Shown here in pieces: positions 49,944 to 59,006 of a stretch of 64,000 nucleotides of DNA (positions are counted from its first letter, which is position 1; every line of letters begins with the position of its first letter). This stretch comes from Taibaiella helva (lineage in GTDB: Bacteria > Bacteroidota > Bacteroidia > Chitinophagales > Chitinophagaceae), in NCBI RefSeq assembly GCF_003545695.1, contig NZ_QUZZ01000003.1:434001-498000 (forward strand), written 5' to 3'. The position numbers were made by a program, and so were the translations under genes. The notes below the pieces were generated by a model, which saw only the letters and a list, made by a program, of their open reading frames with translations, did no database searches and was not told the origin of the DNA.

Positions 49944-52304
49944 TTAGCTTCCGCAAGCCAGGCACTCGTCGCGGTTATCGAGCGAGCAGGCGATCTCGCT
50001 CTGCTGCTGAGCCTGTGCTTCCACCTGCGGGCGGTTAAGCGCAGCAACGTCAACCGTGAATTTGATGGCATCGGCAGCCGCTTTGGTACGCAGATAATAC
50101 ATACCGGTCTTCAGACCCTTGCGCCAGGCGTGGAAATGCATGGAGGTCAGCTTGGCAAAGTTGGGCTGATCCACAAACAGGTTCAGGGATTGCGACTGGC
50201 AGATGTAGGCGCCCCTGTCGGCTGCCAGGTCAATAATGGTACGCTGCTTGATCTCCCATACGGTTTTATAGATGTCTTTCAGCTCCTGGGGAATCTCCGC
50301 AATATTCTGTACAGAGCCGTTCTCGGCGATCAGCCTGTTCTTCATGCTGTCGTTCCAGAGCCCCAGCCCGATCAGGTCTTTCAGCAGGTGCTTGTTTACT
50401 ACCGCAAACTCACCGGAGAGTACGCGGCGATTGTACACATTGCTGGTATAAGGCTCAAAGCATTCGTTGTTACCCAGGATTTGTGAAGTGGAAGCGGTGG
50501 GCATGGGTGCGAGCAGCAGGGAATTGCGCACGCCGTATTGCATGACCTCCTTGCGCAGGCTATCCCAATCCCAGCGATCGGTAGGCGTTACATTCCACAG
50601 GTCGAACTGGAATTGTCCTTCGCTCAGCGGCGAACCTTTGAACGTTTCGTAAGCGCCATGTTCCTTAGCCAGCTCCATGGACGCTTCCATGGCACCGAAG
50701 TAAATGGTCTCAAAAATATCGCGGTTCAGCAGCGCGGCCTCTTCGCTTTCAAAAGGCAGGCGCAGCAGCATGAATGCATCGGCCAGGCCCTGTACGCCGA
50801 TGCCGATGGGACGATGGCGCCTGTTGGAGTTTTCGGCCTCAGGCAGCGGGTAGTAGTTACCGTCGATCACCTTGTTGAGGTTGCGGGTCACAATCTTGGA
50901 TATCTCGTACAGCTTTTTGAAGTCGAAAGCCTTGCCGTCAACAAAACGGGGCAGGGAGATCGAAGCCAGGTTGCATACCGCTACTTCATCGGGAGCAGTG
51001 TATTCGATGATCTCGGTGCAGAGATTGGAGCACTTGATAGTACCCAGGTTCTTCTGGTTGGACTTTTCGTTGGCCGAATCCTTGTACAGGATATAAGGGG
51101 TTCCGGTCTCGATCTGCGCTTCCAGGATAGCGTTCCACAGCTCACGGGCGGGCATCGTTTTCCGCGCCCGGCCTTCCCGTTCGTATTGGATAAAGCGTTC
51201 TTCAAATGCAGCGCCATACAGCTCTTCCAGGCCTTGTGCTTCGTTGGGGCAAAACAGTGCCCAGTCACCATTCTCTTCCACACGTTTCATGAACAGGTCT
51301 GAAACCCAGAGTGCGGGGAACAGGTCCCTGGCTCTCATTTCTTCTTTACCGTGGTTCTTGCGCAGCTCCAGGAAGTCGAGGATATCGGCATGCCAGGTCT
51401 CCAGGTAAATGGCAAAAGCGCCTTTACGCTTGCCGCCGCCCTGGTCTACATAACGTGCGGTATCGTTGAATACCCGCAGCATGGGAATAATGCCGTTGCT
51501 CACGCCGTTGGTGCCCTTGATATAGCTTCCAGTGGCGCGGATGTTGTGGATGTTTAGGCCTATGCCGCCTGCGCTCTGCGAGATCACGGCGCAGCGCTTC
51601 AGGGTCTCGAAGATACCGTCGATGCTGTCCTCTTTCATGCTCAGCAGGAAGCAGGAAGACATCTGCGCTTTGGGCGTACCGGCGTTGAACAGGGTGGGTG
51701 TGGCATGCACAAACCACTTTTCGCTCATCAGGTTGTAGGTCTCGATGGCTGCGTCGATATCGTTCTTGTGAATGCCGATGGCCACGCGCATGAACATATG
51801 CTGGGGGCGTTCGGTGATCTGCCCGTCGGTACGCAGCAGGTAGGAACGCTCCAGGGTCTTGAATCCGAAATAGTCGAAGTGATAATCCCTTTCGTAGATA
51901 ATAGCCGAATCGATACGGTCAGCATTCTCTTGCACGATGTCATATACCTCGTCGGAATACAGCGGCGCCTTCTCGTTCGTTTTCGGGTCGATATAGTTGT
52001 ACAGGATCTCCGCCACCTCGGAAAAGGATTTGCGGGTATTCTTGTGCAGGTTGCTAACGGCAATGCGCGCCGCAAGCACGGCAAAGTCGGGATGCTGGGT
52101 GGTAAAGGAAGCAGAGGTTTCTGCAGCCAGGTTGTCCAGCTCCGTAGTCGTAACGTTGTTGTAAATACCCTGGATCACCTTTTTTGCGATCTCGATGATG
52201 TCGTCCGAGCTCACCTGGAGGCCATAGCTCAGTTTCATGATACGGGAGGTGATCTTGTCGAAGTGTACGGCTTCCGGCTTGCCGCTGCGTTTAATTACAA
52301 ACAT
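49944..52304 (-). CDS. nrdA: Ribonucleoside-diphosphate reductase class Ia, alpha subunit
   Basis: A 786-residue catalytic subunit of aerobic, B12-independent ribonucleotide reductase. Seen: N-terminal ATP-cone (about 1-90, [20 protein letters not shown]), the active-site loop around [43 protein letters not shown] with the Asn-Cys-Glu active site, [22 protein letters not shown], and the C-terminal redox pair CLAC. The gene order is nrdB then nrdA, opposite to the usual. Together with nrdB it lies behind a cobalamin riboswitch. Confidence 0.97.
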   Translation of the reverse strand: MFVIKRSGKPEAVHFDKITSRIMKLSYGLQVSSDDIIEIAKKVIQGIYNNVTTTELDNLAAETSASFTTQHPDFAVLAARIAVSNLHKNTRKSFSEVAEILYNYIDPKTNEKAPLYSDEVYDIVQENADRIDSAIIYERDYHFDYFGFKTLERSYLLRTDGQITERPQHMFMRVAIGIHKNDIDAAIETYNLMSEKWFVHATPTLFNAGTPKAQMSSCFLLSMKEDSIDGIFETLKRCAVISQSAGGIGLNIHNIRATGSYIKGTNGVSNGIIPMLRVFNDTARYVDQGGGKRKGAFAIYLETWHADILDFLELRKNHGKEEMRARDLFPALWVSDLFMKRVEENGDWALFCPNEAQGLEELYGAAFEERFIQYEREGRARKTMPARELWNAILEAQIETGTPYILYKDSANEKSNQKNLGTIKCSNLCTEIIEYTAPDEVAVCNLASISLPRFVDGKAFDFKKLYEISKIVTRNLNKVIDGNYYPLPEAENSNRRHRPIGIGVQGLADAFMLLRLPFESEEAALLNRDIFETIYFGAMEASMELAKEHGAYETFKGSPLSEGQFQFDLWNVTPTDRWDWDSLRKEVMQYGVRNSLLLAPMPTASTSQILGNNECFEPYTSNVYNRRVLSGEFAVVNKHLLKDLIGLGLWNDSMKNRLIAENGSVQNIAEIPQELKDIYKTVWEIKQRTIIDLAADRGAYICQSQSLNLFVDQPNFAKLTSMHFHAWRKGLKTGMYYLRTKAAADAIKFTVDVAALNRPQVEAQAQQQSEIACSLDNRDECLACGS

Positions 52305-52354
52305 ATGTGGAGGTATTTTAGTCGATGGGGGTTATGTAATGGGGTTTATAGTGT

Positions 52355-52379
52355 GGGTATTGGGTATTGGGTATTGGGG
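52355..52379 (+). repeat. GGGTATT tandem repeat with G-quadruplex pattern
   Basis: Four G-tracts (52355-52357, 52362-52364, 52369-52371, 52376-52379) are separated by identical TATT loops, which is a formal G-quadruplex pattern made of a 7-bp tandem repeat. It lies in the 111-base spacer between nrdB and nrdA; the G-rich strand is the template strand of these genes, so the mRNA is C-rich there. More G-runs at 52327-52331 and 52341-52344 precede it. Confidence 0.75.
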
Positions 52380-52415
52380 TTCTTACTACTCATTACTCAC
52401 AACTCAACACAATTT

Positions 52416-53390
52416 CTAAAAATCTTCGTCCAGCGAGAAAGAAGATGAGCCTTTATCTTTATTTGCTACGCCGCTCTTCTGGTATTCGCCCACACGTCTT
52501 TCAAAGAAGTTGGTCTTGCCTTGCAGGGAGATCAGCTCCATGAAATCGAAAGGATTGGTGGCATGCCATATCTTGGAGCAGCCGAGGGCCACGAGCAGGC
52601 GGTCGGCGACAAACTCAATATACTGGCACATCAGGTCGGCATTCATGCCAATGAGCCTTACCGGGAGCGCATCGCGGACAAATTCTTTCTCGATCTCCAC
52701 AGCATTGCTGATAATATCTTTTACCGTAGCTTCCGGCAGCGGGTTGATGATATGGCTTTGGTACAGCAGGCAGGCGAAATCGCAATGCAGGCCTTCATCA
52801 CGGCTGATCAGCTCGTTGGAGAAAGTAAGGCCGGGCATCAGACCGCGTTTTTTCAGCCAGAAGATAGAGCAGAAGCTGCCGGAGAAGAAGATACCCTCCA
52901 CTGCGGCGAAGGCGATCAGGCGCTCGGCAAAAGTTCCTTGCTGGATCCAGCGCAAAGCCCATTCCGCTTTTTTCTGAACGCAGGGAATGGTATCGACGGC
53001 GCGCAGCAGACGGTCCTTTTCCTGGTTGTCTTTGATATAGGTGTCGATCAGCAGGGAGTACATTTCCGAGTGGATGTTCTCGATCATGATCTGGAAGCCA
53101 TAAAAACAGCGAGCTTCGGGATACTGTACTTCCTGCAGGAAGTTGATGGCCAGGTTCTCGTTCACGATACCGTCGCTGGCTGCGAAAAAGGCCAGGATAT
53201 GCGAGATGAAATAGCGTTCATCGGCATTCAGCTTATTGTTCCAGTCGTTGAGGTCGGGAGAGAGGTCCACCTCTTCCGCAGTCCAGAAGCTGGCTTCCGC
53301 TTTTTTGTAAAATTGCCAGATGTCATCGTGCTTGATGGGGAAAATGACAAAGCGGTCTTTATTGTCTTCAAGTATAGGTTCGATCTGCAT
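52416..53390 (-). CDS. nrdB: Ribonucleoside-diphosphate reductase class Ia, beta subunit
   Basis: A 324-residue radical-generating subunit. Seen: [16 protein letters not shown] (first carboxylate ligand region, about 36-50), [24 protein letters not shown] (Glu and His ligands and the radical Tyr region, about 92-115), [15 protein letters not shown] (second Glu and His ligands) and the C-terminal acidic tail SSFSLDEDF that docks to NrdA. Length is that of class Ia/b R2. It is the first gene behind the riboswitch at 53526-53712. Confidence 0.97.
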   Translation of the reverse strand: MQIEPILEDNKDRFVIFPIKHDDIWQFYKKAEASFWTAEEVDLSPDLNDWNNKLNADERYFISHILAFFAASDGIVNENLAINFLQEVQYPEARCFYGFQIMIENIHSEMYSLLIDTYIKDNQEKDRLLRAVDTIPCVQKKAEWALRWIQQGTFAERLIAFAAVEGIFFSGSFCSIFWLKKRGLMPGLTFSNELISRDEGLHCDFACLLYQSHIINPLPEATVKDIISNAVEIEKEFVRDALPVRLIGMNADLMCQYIEFVADRLLVALGCSKIWHATNPFDFMELISLQGKTNFFERRVGEYQKSGVANKDKGSSSFSLDEDF

Positions 53391-53525
53391 ATTGCATTTA
53401 TTTTTTCCAGCGATATGCTCCGGGAGAAAATGGCGGGGTCAGCAAAACGTTCCTGTTTCTGTTGATCAAAGACAGGAAGATGATAAAGCACCGCTTTTCC
53501 TCCGAAAGCAAAAATGATTGTAAGC

Positions 53526-53725
53526 ATTGAGGCAGGTCTTCTGGCTTGTAGTCGTTTCCTTTTGCGCCTTCCCGTTTCTATGGTATCAGTGGCCTGTGCA
53601 AAACGATCATCCCATTCAGGAGCTACTTACAGCTGCGGGGACAGCGCCGGCTCTGAACCGGACTTCCCTTTTGATGAGACGTTTTCAGCAGAATTTGAAA
53701 ACAAATCAACCTAATGCAATACAAA
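53526..53725 (-). promoter_or_regulatory. Cobalamin riboswitch of nrdB-nrdA
   Basis: On the minus strand, about 53712 down to 53526 is a full-length cobalamin riboswitch. Seen: AAAAGGGAAGTCCGG with the complementary CCGGCGCTGTCCCCGCAGCTGTAAG, GGCCACTG, and the B12 box AAGCCAGAAGACCTGCC (53547-53531). A weak -7 match ATCTTTG lies at about 53724-53718. The 130 bases from 53525 to nrdB should hold the expression platform; 53713-53788 otherwise shows nothing. Confidence 0.92.
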
Positions 53726-53788
53726 GATGGTTCTGAAAAAATAAAAAGCAGACCGAAGATTTACACAAGGTGTGCATAACGTGGAAAA

Positions 53789-54178
53789 CTATTTTTTGTC
53801 CTTTGCCTGGTTGCGGCGGGCGCGCCATTCATCGAGGGTAGTACGGTCTCCGCGCTCCAGATCTTCGATATAGATCATGTTGCCGGCAAGGTCCACGTAG
53901 AAGTAAAAATGAGGCTGGAAGCGGTTGTTGCCCTGGTAGCCGGCTTCGACATGGTACATGGGCACCGCCGAATCGGGTGGGGTGATCTTAATGATAATGT
54001 TTTGCTTTCTGTTGGTCAGGGAATCATACACGTGATCTTTTTCTTTTACTTCTGGCAAGGCTTCTATAAGGTTACGTACCGAATCTTCGGCAGTAAGCGT
54101 TACTTGCTGCCGCTGCTGCGCCGGGCAAACATACACGGCAGCAAAGATCATGAAAAATAAACTATATAGCTTTTTCAT
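53789..54178 (-). CDS. Small exported protein of unknown function
   Basis: A 129-residue protein I do not recognise. ATG 54178 is followed by a signal peptide (MKKLYSLFFMIFAAVYVCPA); the frame upstream of it is non-coding in character. The mature part has LTAEDSVRNLIEALPEVKEK, then beta strands (NIIIKITPPDSAVPMYHVEA, FYFYVDLAGNMIYIEDLERG) and a basic C-terminus. The pattern resembles small periplasmic PepSY/YkwD-size domains but no motif fixes the family. It stands alone, divergent from the two-component genes. Confidence 0.65.
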   Translation of the reverse strand: MKKLYSLFFMIFAAVYVCPAQQRQQVTLTAEDSVRNLIEALPEVKEKDHVYDSLTNRKQNIIIKITPPDSAVPMYHVEAGYQGNNRFQPHFYFYVDLAGNMIYIEDLERGDRTTLDEWRARRNQAKDKK

Positions 54179-54500
54179 ATCCGTTTTAACAACCGGAAGG
54201 TCTTTTTGTTCAATACCGTACAGGGCTCCGGCCTTTAGCAACCTGTTTTGAGCGGTGCAAAGAAAGGCGCCGGGGGAATAGAGCAGCTGTAAGGGGCGTC
54301 CGGAAAACAAAAAAACAAACAAGGAATTACGGGCCTTTCTGAAACGTTGCAACAGGTCACTTGTTGCTGTTGACACAACGAGTCCGCTTTAATCGCAGAG
54401 CATTCCGGGTTAAAAACCGTTTATTTGTGTTAAATAGTGCGAACTGCATAGAAAAGCGCTTGACATTCAAATATCTTTGTTTGGTTGAAAACTGTATTAG
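54179..54500. promoter_or_regulatory. Divergent spacer with promoter of the two-component system
   Basis: This 322-base gene-free stretch holds a -7 element TATCTTTG at 54472-54479, about 20 bases before the kinase ATG at 54501. I see no matching -33 element. Nothing else in it could be assigned. Confidence 0.5.
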
Positions 54501-55922
54501 ATGCGTTTGAAACTCACCCGGCTGGTTTGGATCACCTGTATTGCGTTGCTCGGTATCGTTGCGCTGCAGGTGTTCTGGTTGTTCAAGGCCTACCAGGAAC
54601 AGGAAGAGAAGCTGCTGAATGCTGCAAGTGCCGTCTTGCTGCAAACGCATATCAGAACAGGAGTCAATGCTAATCTCAACCGTTCGGTACAATCGCTGGC
54701 GACCGATATGCTGGACAAGCTGGATCCTAAAGGGACCGATAAGGATACCATTGTGCTGAACGGGATCGAACAATATTCTGTAGGCAATATTCAGCCGGAA
54801 ACGCTGATCGCGGGAAGGGCCGAGATCAAGCAGCGCCTGATGAAAGCTTTGAAGGTGGACAGTGCCCAACGTCAGCATTATACGCTTTCCGGCTATAAGG
54901 AGCAGCTGGAGCAGACCCTGCACCAGATAGGCCTCGATGCGCCCTTCGAGCTGGCCCTTGTCGATGGCAACGGTGGTATCATCGCCACCAGCGGGCTGCA
55001 AGGATCCTTTGAAAAGGCGGGATTGAAAACGGACCTCAACAGCTCGATTCCTGTTACCCTGGGCCCGGATCTGGAAGGACGTATGCAACTGGCTTTTCCG
55101 GGCGCCGGCTTTTACTTGCTCAAAGGTATGTGGGTGGTGCTGGTGCTGTCGCTTTGCCTCATCGGGGTTTGTGCTTTTTCCTTCTCTTACATGGTGGCCT
55201 TGTTCTATAAGCAAAAACGGGAAGCCGAGGTCCGTACCGATTTCATGAACAACATGACGCATGAGCTCAAAACGCCTATTGCCTCGATCTCAGTAGCGCT
55301 GGAGTTGCTCCAGGACCATTCCGTTACCGTTTCTGATGAGGTGAAGGACGAATACTTTCAAATTGCCGGCAATGAGCTGGGACGCCTGTCAGGACTGATC
55401 GATAAAGTGCTGCGCATGTCGGCTTTCGAAAGGACGCAGATCAAGATCAATCCCCAGACCTTCGATGTCAGGGAATGGATCGATACAGTGATGCATTCGG
55501 TAAGACCCCTTGCCGAGGCTAACCAGGCACATTTCCGGATTGCCATATATCCCGAAACGCTGCAGTTTGACGCGGACAGGCAGCAGCTGAGCAGCGTACT
55601 GCAGAATCTCCTGGAAAATGCGATCAAATATGCCGACAAGAATAAGCCACGGCTCAACATAGAGGTCATCGCCGGCCGGCGCAACGGTAAAATGTACCTG
55701 CAGGTAAAAGACAACGGGAAAGGTATCCCCGAACAATACCAGGACCGGATCTTCGATAAATTCTTCAGGGTACCTACCGGCGATCAGCACGAGATCAAGG
55801 GCTACGGCCTGGGTCTCAGCTACGCCTATGCTATTGTCCGGCTGCATCATGGCGATATCGTGATGGACAGCGAAGTGAAAAGAGGCACGACCTTTACAAT
55901 TACCCTACCGGAAAAAGATTAA
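54501..55922 (+). CDS. Sensor histidine kinase
   Basis: A 473-residue membrane sensor kinase. Seen: first membrane helix (about 8-28), a periplasmic sensor region of about 175 residues with no recognised fold, second helix (about 208-235), HisKA with phospho-acceptor H254 in MNNMTHELKTP, and an HATPase domain with N box LLENAIKYADKN, VKDNGKGIP and GYGLGLSYAY. It would phosphorylate the OmpR-type regulator that starts four bases after its stop codon. The signal it senses is unknown. Confidence 0.94.
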   Translation: MRLKLTRLVWITCIALLGIVALQVFWLFKAYQEQEEKLLNAASAVLLQTHIRTGVNANLNRSVQSLATDMLDKLDPKGTDKDTIVLNGIEQYSVGNIQPETLIAGRAEIKQRLMKALKVDSAQRQHYTLSGYKEQLEQTLHQIGLDAPFELALVDGNGGIIATSGLQGSFEKAGLKTDLNSSIPVTLGPDLEGRMQLAFPGAGFYLLKGMWVVLVLSLCLIGVCAFSFSYMVALFYKQKREAEVRTDFMNNMTHELKTPIASISVALELLQDHSVTVSDEVKDEYFQIAGNELGRLSGLIDKVLRMSAFERTQIKINPQTFDVREWIDTVMHSVRPLAEANQAHFRIAIYPETLQFDADRQQLSSVLQNLLENAIKYADKNKPRLNIEVIAGRRNGKMYLQVKDNGKGIPEQYQDRIFDKFFRVPTGDQHEIKGYGLGLSYAYAIVRLHHGDIVMDSEVKRGTTFTITLPEKD

Positions 55923-55926
55923 GCAT

Positions 55927-56619
55927 ATGGCAACAATACTGCTGGCAGAAGATGAAATCGTATTGGGCAAGCTGGTTAAGGAAGCCCTGGAAAGAAAATC
56001 CTTCGAGGTGCTCTGGGCGAAGGACGGGCAGGAGGCCTACGACCTGTTTTGCAGCAATCAGCCCGACCTGTGCATCCTGGATGTCATGATGCCGGCGATC
56101 AACGGCTTTGTGCTGGCGGAAATGATACGATCCCTGACCAAAGATATTCCTTTGCTCTTCCTGACAGCCCGCTCGGAAACTGATGATGTGGTCAAGGGCT
56201 TTGAGGTAGGCGGCAACGACTATCTGAAAAAACCCTTCAGCCTGGAAGAGCTGACGCTGCGCATTAAAGAGCTGCTGCGCCGCAACAGCCAGCCGGTTCC
56301 CGATACGGCTCCGTCCGAGCAGCACCAGATCGGTAAATACCAGTTCAGCCCGGTGACCCAGATATTGCGGTCTGAAGAGGAGACGTTCAAGCTCTCCTTC
56401 AAGGAGTCGGAGCTGCTCAATGCGCTCATCGCCTACAAGAATACGCTGATGCCCCGTAAAGAGATACTGCTGCAGCTCTGGGGCGACGACAGCTTTTTTC
56501 ACAGCCGTACCATGGATGTGTACATTGCCAAGCTGCGCAAATACCTCAAGCATGATCCCGCTTTGTCGATCGTAAATATCCGGGGCTTCGGCTTCAAGCT
56601 GGTGGTGGAAAACCTTTAG
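55927..56619 (+). CDS. OmpR/PhoB-family response regulator
   Basis: A 230-residue response regulator. Seen: receiver domain (about 1-118) with acidic pocket E8-D9, phospho-acceptor D52 in LCILDVMMP, T80 and K101/K102 in YLKKPF, then a winged-helix DNA-binding domain (about 130-229, FKLSFKESELLNALIAYKNT and SRTMDVYIAKLRKYL, NIRGFGFKLV). It pairs with the upstream kinase, four bases apart. Targets unknown; no tandem operator was noticed at their promoter. Confidence 0.95.
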   Translation: MATILLAEDEIVLGKLVKEALERKSFEVLWAKDGQEAYDLFCSNQPDLCILDVMMPAINGFVLAEMIRSLTKDIPLLFLTARSETDDVVKGFEVGGNDYLKKPFSLEELTLRIKELLRRNSQPVPDTAPSEQHQIGKYQFSPVTQILRSEEETFKLSFKESELLNALIAYKNTLMPRKEILLQLWGDDSFFHSRTMDVYIAKLRKYLKHDPALSIVNIRGFGFKLVVENL

Positions 56620-56668
56620 CCCGGGCTTGGTATGACCTTGCAATTTACTGTCATCCCAGGCAAGGCTA

Positions 56669-58075
56669 TTACAGATTTTTCAGCTCGCTGACCAGCTCCT
56701 GCAGCACCTTTTTGGCATCGCCGAACAGCATAGATGTTTTGGGTTTGAAGAAGAGGTCGTTCTCAATGCCGGCATAGCCTGGCTTCATGCTGCGTTTGTT
56801 CACGATAATGTGCTCGGCCAGCTCTACCTCCAGGATAGGCATACCGTAAATAGGACTTGAAGGGTCTTCTTTGGCTGCAGGGTTCACCACGTCGTTTGCG
56901 CCCAGTATCAGCACTACATTAGTAGTGGAAAATTCCTGGTTGGCCTCTTCCATTTCCAGCAGCTTTTCATAAGGTACATCGGCCTCGGCCAGCAACACAT
57001 TCATGTGTCCCGGCATGCGGCCGGCCACCGGGTGAATGCCATATTTGACCTCTACACCCTTTTCTTCCAGCAGCTTTTCCAGCTCGTGGCATACGTGCTG
57101 CGCCTGGGCGACCGCCAGGCCATAGCCCGGGATGATGAACACCTTACGGGCATACGCCATCAGTACTGCCGAGTCGTTAATGGAAATCTCTTTGTAATTG
57201 CCTTGTTCCTTGCTGCCACCCGCGCTTGCCGTCTTATTGCCTCCCAGCGCGCCGATCAGCACGTTCTTCAGCGAGCGGTTCATCGCTTTGCACATCATAA
57301 TGGTAAGTATCGTACCTGCGGAGCCGACCAGGATACCGCCGGTGAGCATAACGGGGTTGTCGTACAGGAAGCCGCCGCAGGCTGCAGCTACACCGGTAAA
57401 GGAATTCAGCAGGGAGATCACCACCGGCATATCGGCGCCACCGATCGGCATCACGAAAAGAATACCATATAAAGCCGCCAGCGCCAGCGTGGCATAGAAC
57501 AGCACGTCAGGGTTGATGCCGCTACCAGCCAACAACAGCACGGCCAGCACCACAATACCGGCCAGCAAAATGAAATTCAGCATTTGCCCGCCGGGGATAC
57601 GGCGATCCCTGATGCTGCCGTTGAGCTTACCCCAGGCAATAATGCTGCCGGCAAAGGATACCGTGCCGATGATCAGTCCCAGGATAATGATGAGCAGGAT
57701 ACCTTTCCCAATGTTTTCCGTACCGGCATGCAGCAGGTGATTGAACTCGACAATAGAAATGAGCATAGCGCAGGCGCCGCCCATACCATTGAACAGGCTT
57801 ACCATTTCGGGCATGGCCGTCATCTTTACCCTCTTTGCTGCTAGCGTACCGACTACGGCTCCTATAGCCAGCCCGCCGAAGATCCATCCGTAATTGTGCA
57901 AAGGAGCGCCGCTGTCCCTGCCATAGAGGAAGATCGTGGCGATGATTGCCAGGGTCATGCCGAAAGCCGCTACCAGGTTACCTTTCCGGGCAGAATCGGG
58001 ATGCGACAGCATTTTAAGGCCTACGATAAACGTAATAGAACCGATGAGGTAGGAAAGCAGAAGGATGGCATTCAT
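56669..58075 (-). CDS. pntB: NAD(P) transhydrogenase subunit beta
   Basis: A 468-residue beta subunit of the proton-translocating transhydrogenase. Seen: N-terminal membrane domain with about eight to nine helices (ILLLSYLIGSITFIVGLKML to LTGGILVGSAGTILTIM) and the soluble NADP-binding domain III from about residue 290 (VFIIPGYGLAVAQAQHVCHE, GRMPGHMNVLLAEADVPYE, VVLILGANDVVNPAA, MKPGYAGIEN). It works with the alpha subunits at 58630-60137. A short insert with a broken four-helix-bundle gene lies between this gene and the alpha-2 gene, where the two would normally be close. Confidence 0.96.
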   Translation of the reverse strand: MNAILLLSYLIGSITFIVGLKMLSHPDSARKGNLVAAFGMTLAIIATIFLYGRDSGAPLHNYGWIFGGLAIGAVVGTLAAKRVKMTAMPEMVSLFNGMGGACAMLISIVEFNHLLHAGTENIGKGILLIIILGLIIGTVSFAGSIIAWGKLNGSIRDRRIPGGQMLNFILLAGIVVLAVLLLAGSGINPDVLFYATLALAALYGILFVMPIGGADMPVVISLLNSFTGVAAACGGFLYDNPVMLTGGILVGSAGTILTIMMCKAMNRSLKNVLIGALGGNKTASAGGSKEQGNYKEISINDSAVLMAYARKVFIIPGYGLAVAQAQHVCHELEKLLEEKGVEVKYGIHPVAGRMPGHMNVLLAEADVPYEKLLEMEEANQEFSTTNVVLILGANDVVNPAAKEDPSSPIYGMPILEVELAEHIIVNKRSMKPGYAGIENDLFFKPKTSMLFGDAKKVLQELVSELKNL

Positions 58076-58097
58076 ATTTTTAATACAAGGTTTTATT

Positions 58098-58655
58098 ACA
58101 GTTCAAATTCCAATAAGCAAATTCCAGGTACCAAATTCCAAAATCCAAATTCCAAGTATCAAATTCCAAATAACAAAAAATCAAAATCCAAAATAATGCC
58201 TCACGGCAGCTTATTGATGATCGAGGGAAGTATTTTTCTCAATTCTTCTGCTTCCTGGTAGAGGCGCAATCTTGTCTGCTCATCATCGGTAAAGATCAGT
58301 TGCAGCCAGTACTGGGTCTCTTTTGCTTCTTTCCTGGCAATGCGCATGTGCATTTTAATATCCTGTTTGCCCAGATTTTCATTGGCTTCGATATAGTTCG
58401 CTCCAATTGAAGACGACGAACGGATTAGCTGTTTAATGTATATCAGGTTTTATAGTGTCTTTCTTTAGGCTACGACAGAAGCCTCTTACCGCCATAGCAA
58501 AATCCAGGCACCGTTGTTCCAGGTTGTAAGACATAGATGAAGTTTGATCCAATAATCAATGCTCTTTTGGTCTCATATGGTATTGGTTGTTATCCGACAC
58601 TTAGTTTGGAATTTGGATTTTGGAATTTGTTATTTCGAATTTGCACTTTTCTTCT
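58098..58655. mobile_element. Small inverted-repeat-bounded insert in the pnt operon (putative mobile element)
   Basis: A stretch of about 560 bases between pntB and the alpha-2 gene is bounded by arrays of CAAATTCCAA-like units in opposite orientation. A 24-base core is exactly inverted: left copy 58132-58155, right copy 58606-58629. The left array continues over 58098-58185 with several diverged units. The right one runs into the alpha-2 stop codon (58630-58632). Inside is a frameshifted four-helix-bundle gene (58201-58534). No transposase is present. The layout suggests a non-autonomous mobile unit, but the ends and target-site duplication are not resolved. Confidence 0.55.
58201..58534 (-). 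pseudogene. Frameshifted four-helix-bundle protein gene (S23/IVP family)
   Basis: From ATG 58534 the minus strand reads MSYNLEQRCLDFAMAVRGFC and RSLKKDTIKPD, then the frame shifts near 58440 and continues YIKQLIRSSSSIGANYIEAN, ENLGKQDIKMHMRIARKEAK, ETQYWLQLIFTDDEQ to a TGA at 58201-58203. This is the 23S rRNA intervening-sequence/four-helix-bundle family, related in fold to the Avd accessory protein of diversity-generating retroelements. The span of 334 bases is not a multiple of three, so the gene is broken by one indel. The function of the family is not established. Confidence 0.88.
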
Positions 58656-58953
58656 TTTTGAACATCTCCAGCATCCTGTCGGTAACCACGAAGCCGCCGA
58701 CCACATTCAATGTGCCCAGCACTACGGCAAGGAAGCCCAGGATCAGCGCGAGGTAATTGTCGGCTTCGGCCTGCCCCATAATGATGATCGCGCCGATTAC
58801 CACCACACCATGTATAGCATTGGCGCCGCTCATCAGCGGTGTATGCAGCACGGAAGGTACCCGGCCGATGATCTCCACGCCCAGGAAAATGGAAAGGATC
58901 ACGATGGTGATCTTGTCATAATGTTCGGTAAAGAAGGCAATGATCTGCTCCAT
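58630..58953 (-). CDS. pntA2: NAD(P) transhydrogenase subunit alpha, membrane part (alpha-2)
   Basis: A 107-residue membrane subunit with three helices (KITIVILSIFLGVEIIG, ANAIHGVVVIGAIIIMG, LALILGFLAVVLGTLNVVGG) and the family motif VPSVLHTPLMSGANAIHG (about 32-49). In organisms with a split alpha subunit this corresponds to the C-terminal part of PntA. The usual C-terminus VTDRMLEMFKKKK is followed here by SANSK, five residues that are encoded by the right end of the adjoining insert (58630-58647), a small sign that the insert landed at or near the gene's stop. Confidence 0.95.
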   Translation of the reverse strand: MEQIIAFFTEHYDKITIVILSIFLGVEIIGRVPSVLHTPLMSGANAIHGVVVIGAIIIMGQAEADNYLALILGFLAVVLGTLNVVGGFVVTDRMLEMFKKKKSANSK

Positions 58954-59006
58954 AACAAATGTGCTATTTTAAAACCTCCGGCAGAAGGATAATGGCTTGA
59001 TAAATT

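Noticed and set aside
53511-53736. Short plus-strand frames over the nrdB leader
   Set aside because: They lie across the cobalamin riboswitch, which explains the sequence conservation of this stretch.
58098-58185. Repeated CAAATTCCAA units considered as a CRISPR array
   Set aside because: Units are short, irregular and without distinct spacers, and there are no cas genes; they fit simple-sequence ends of an insert.
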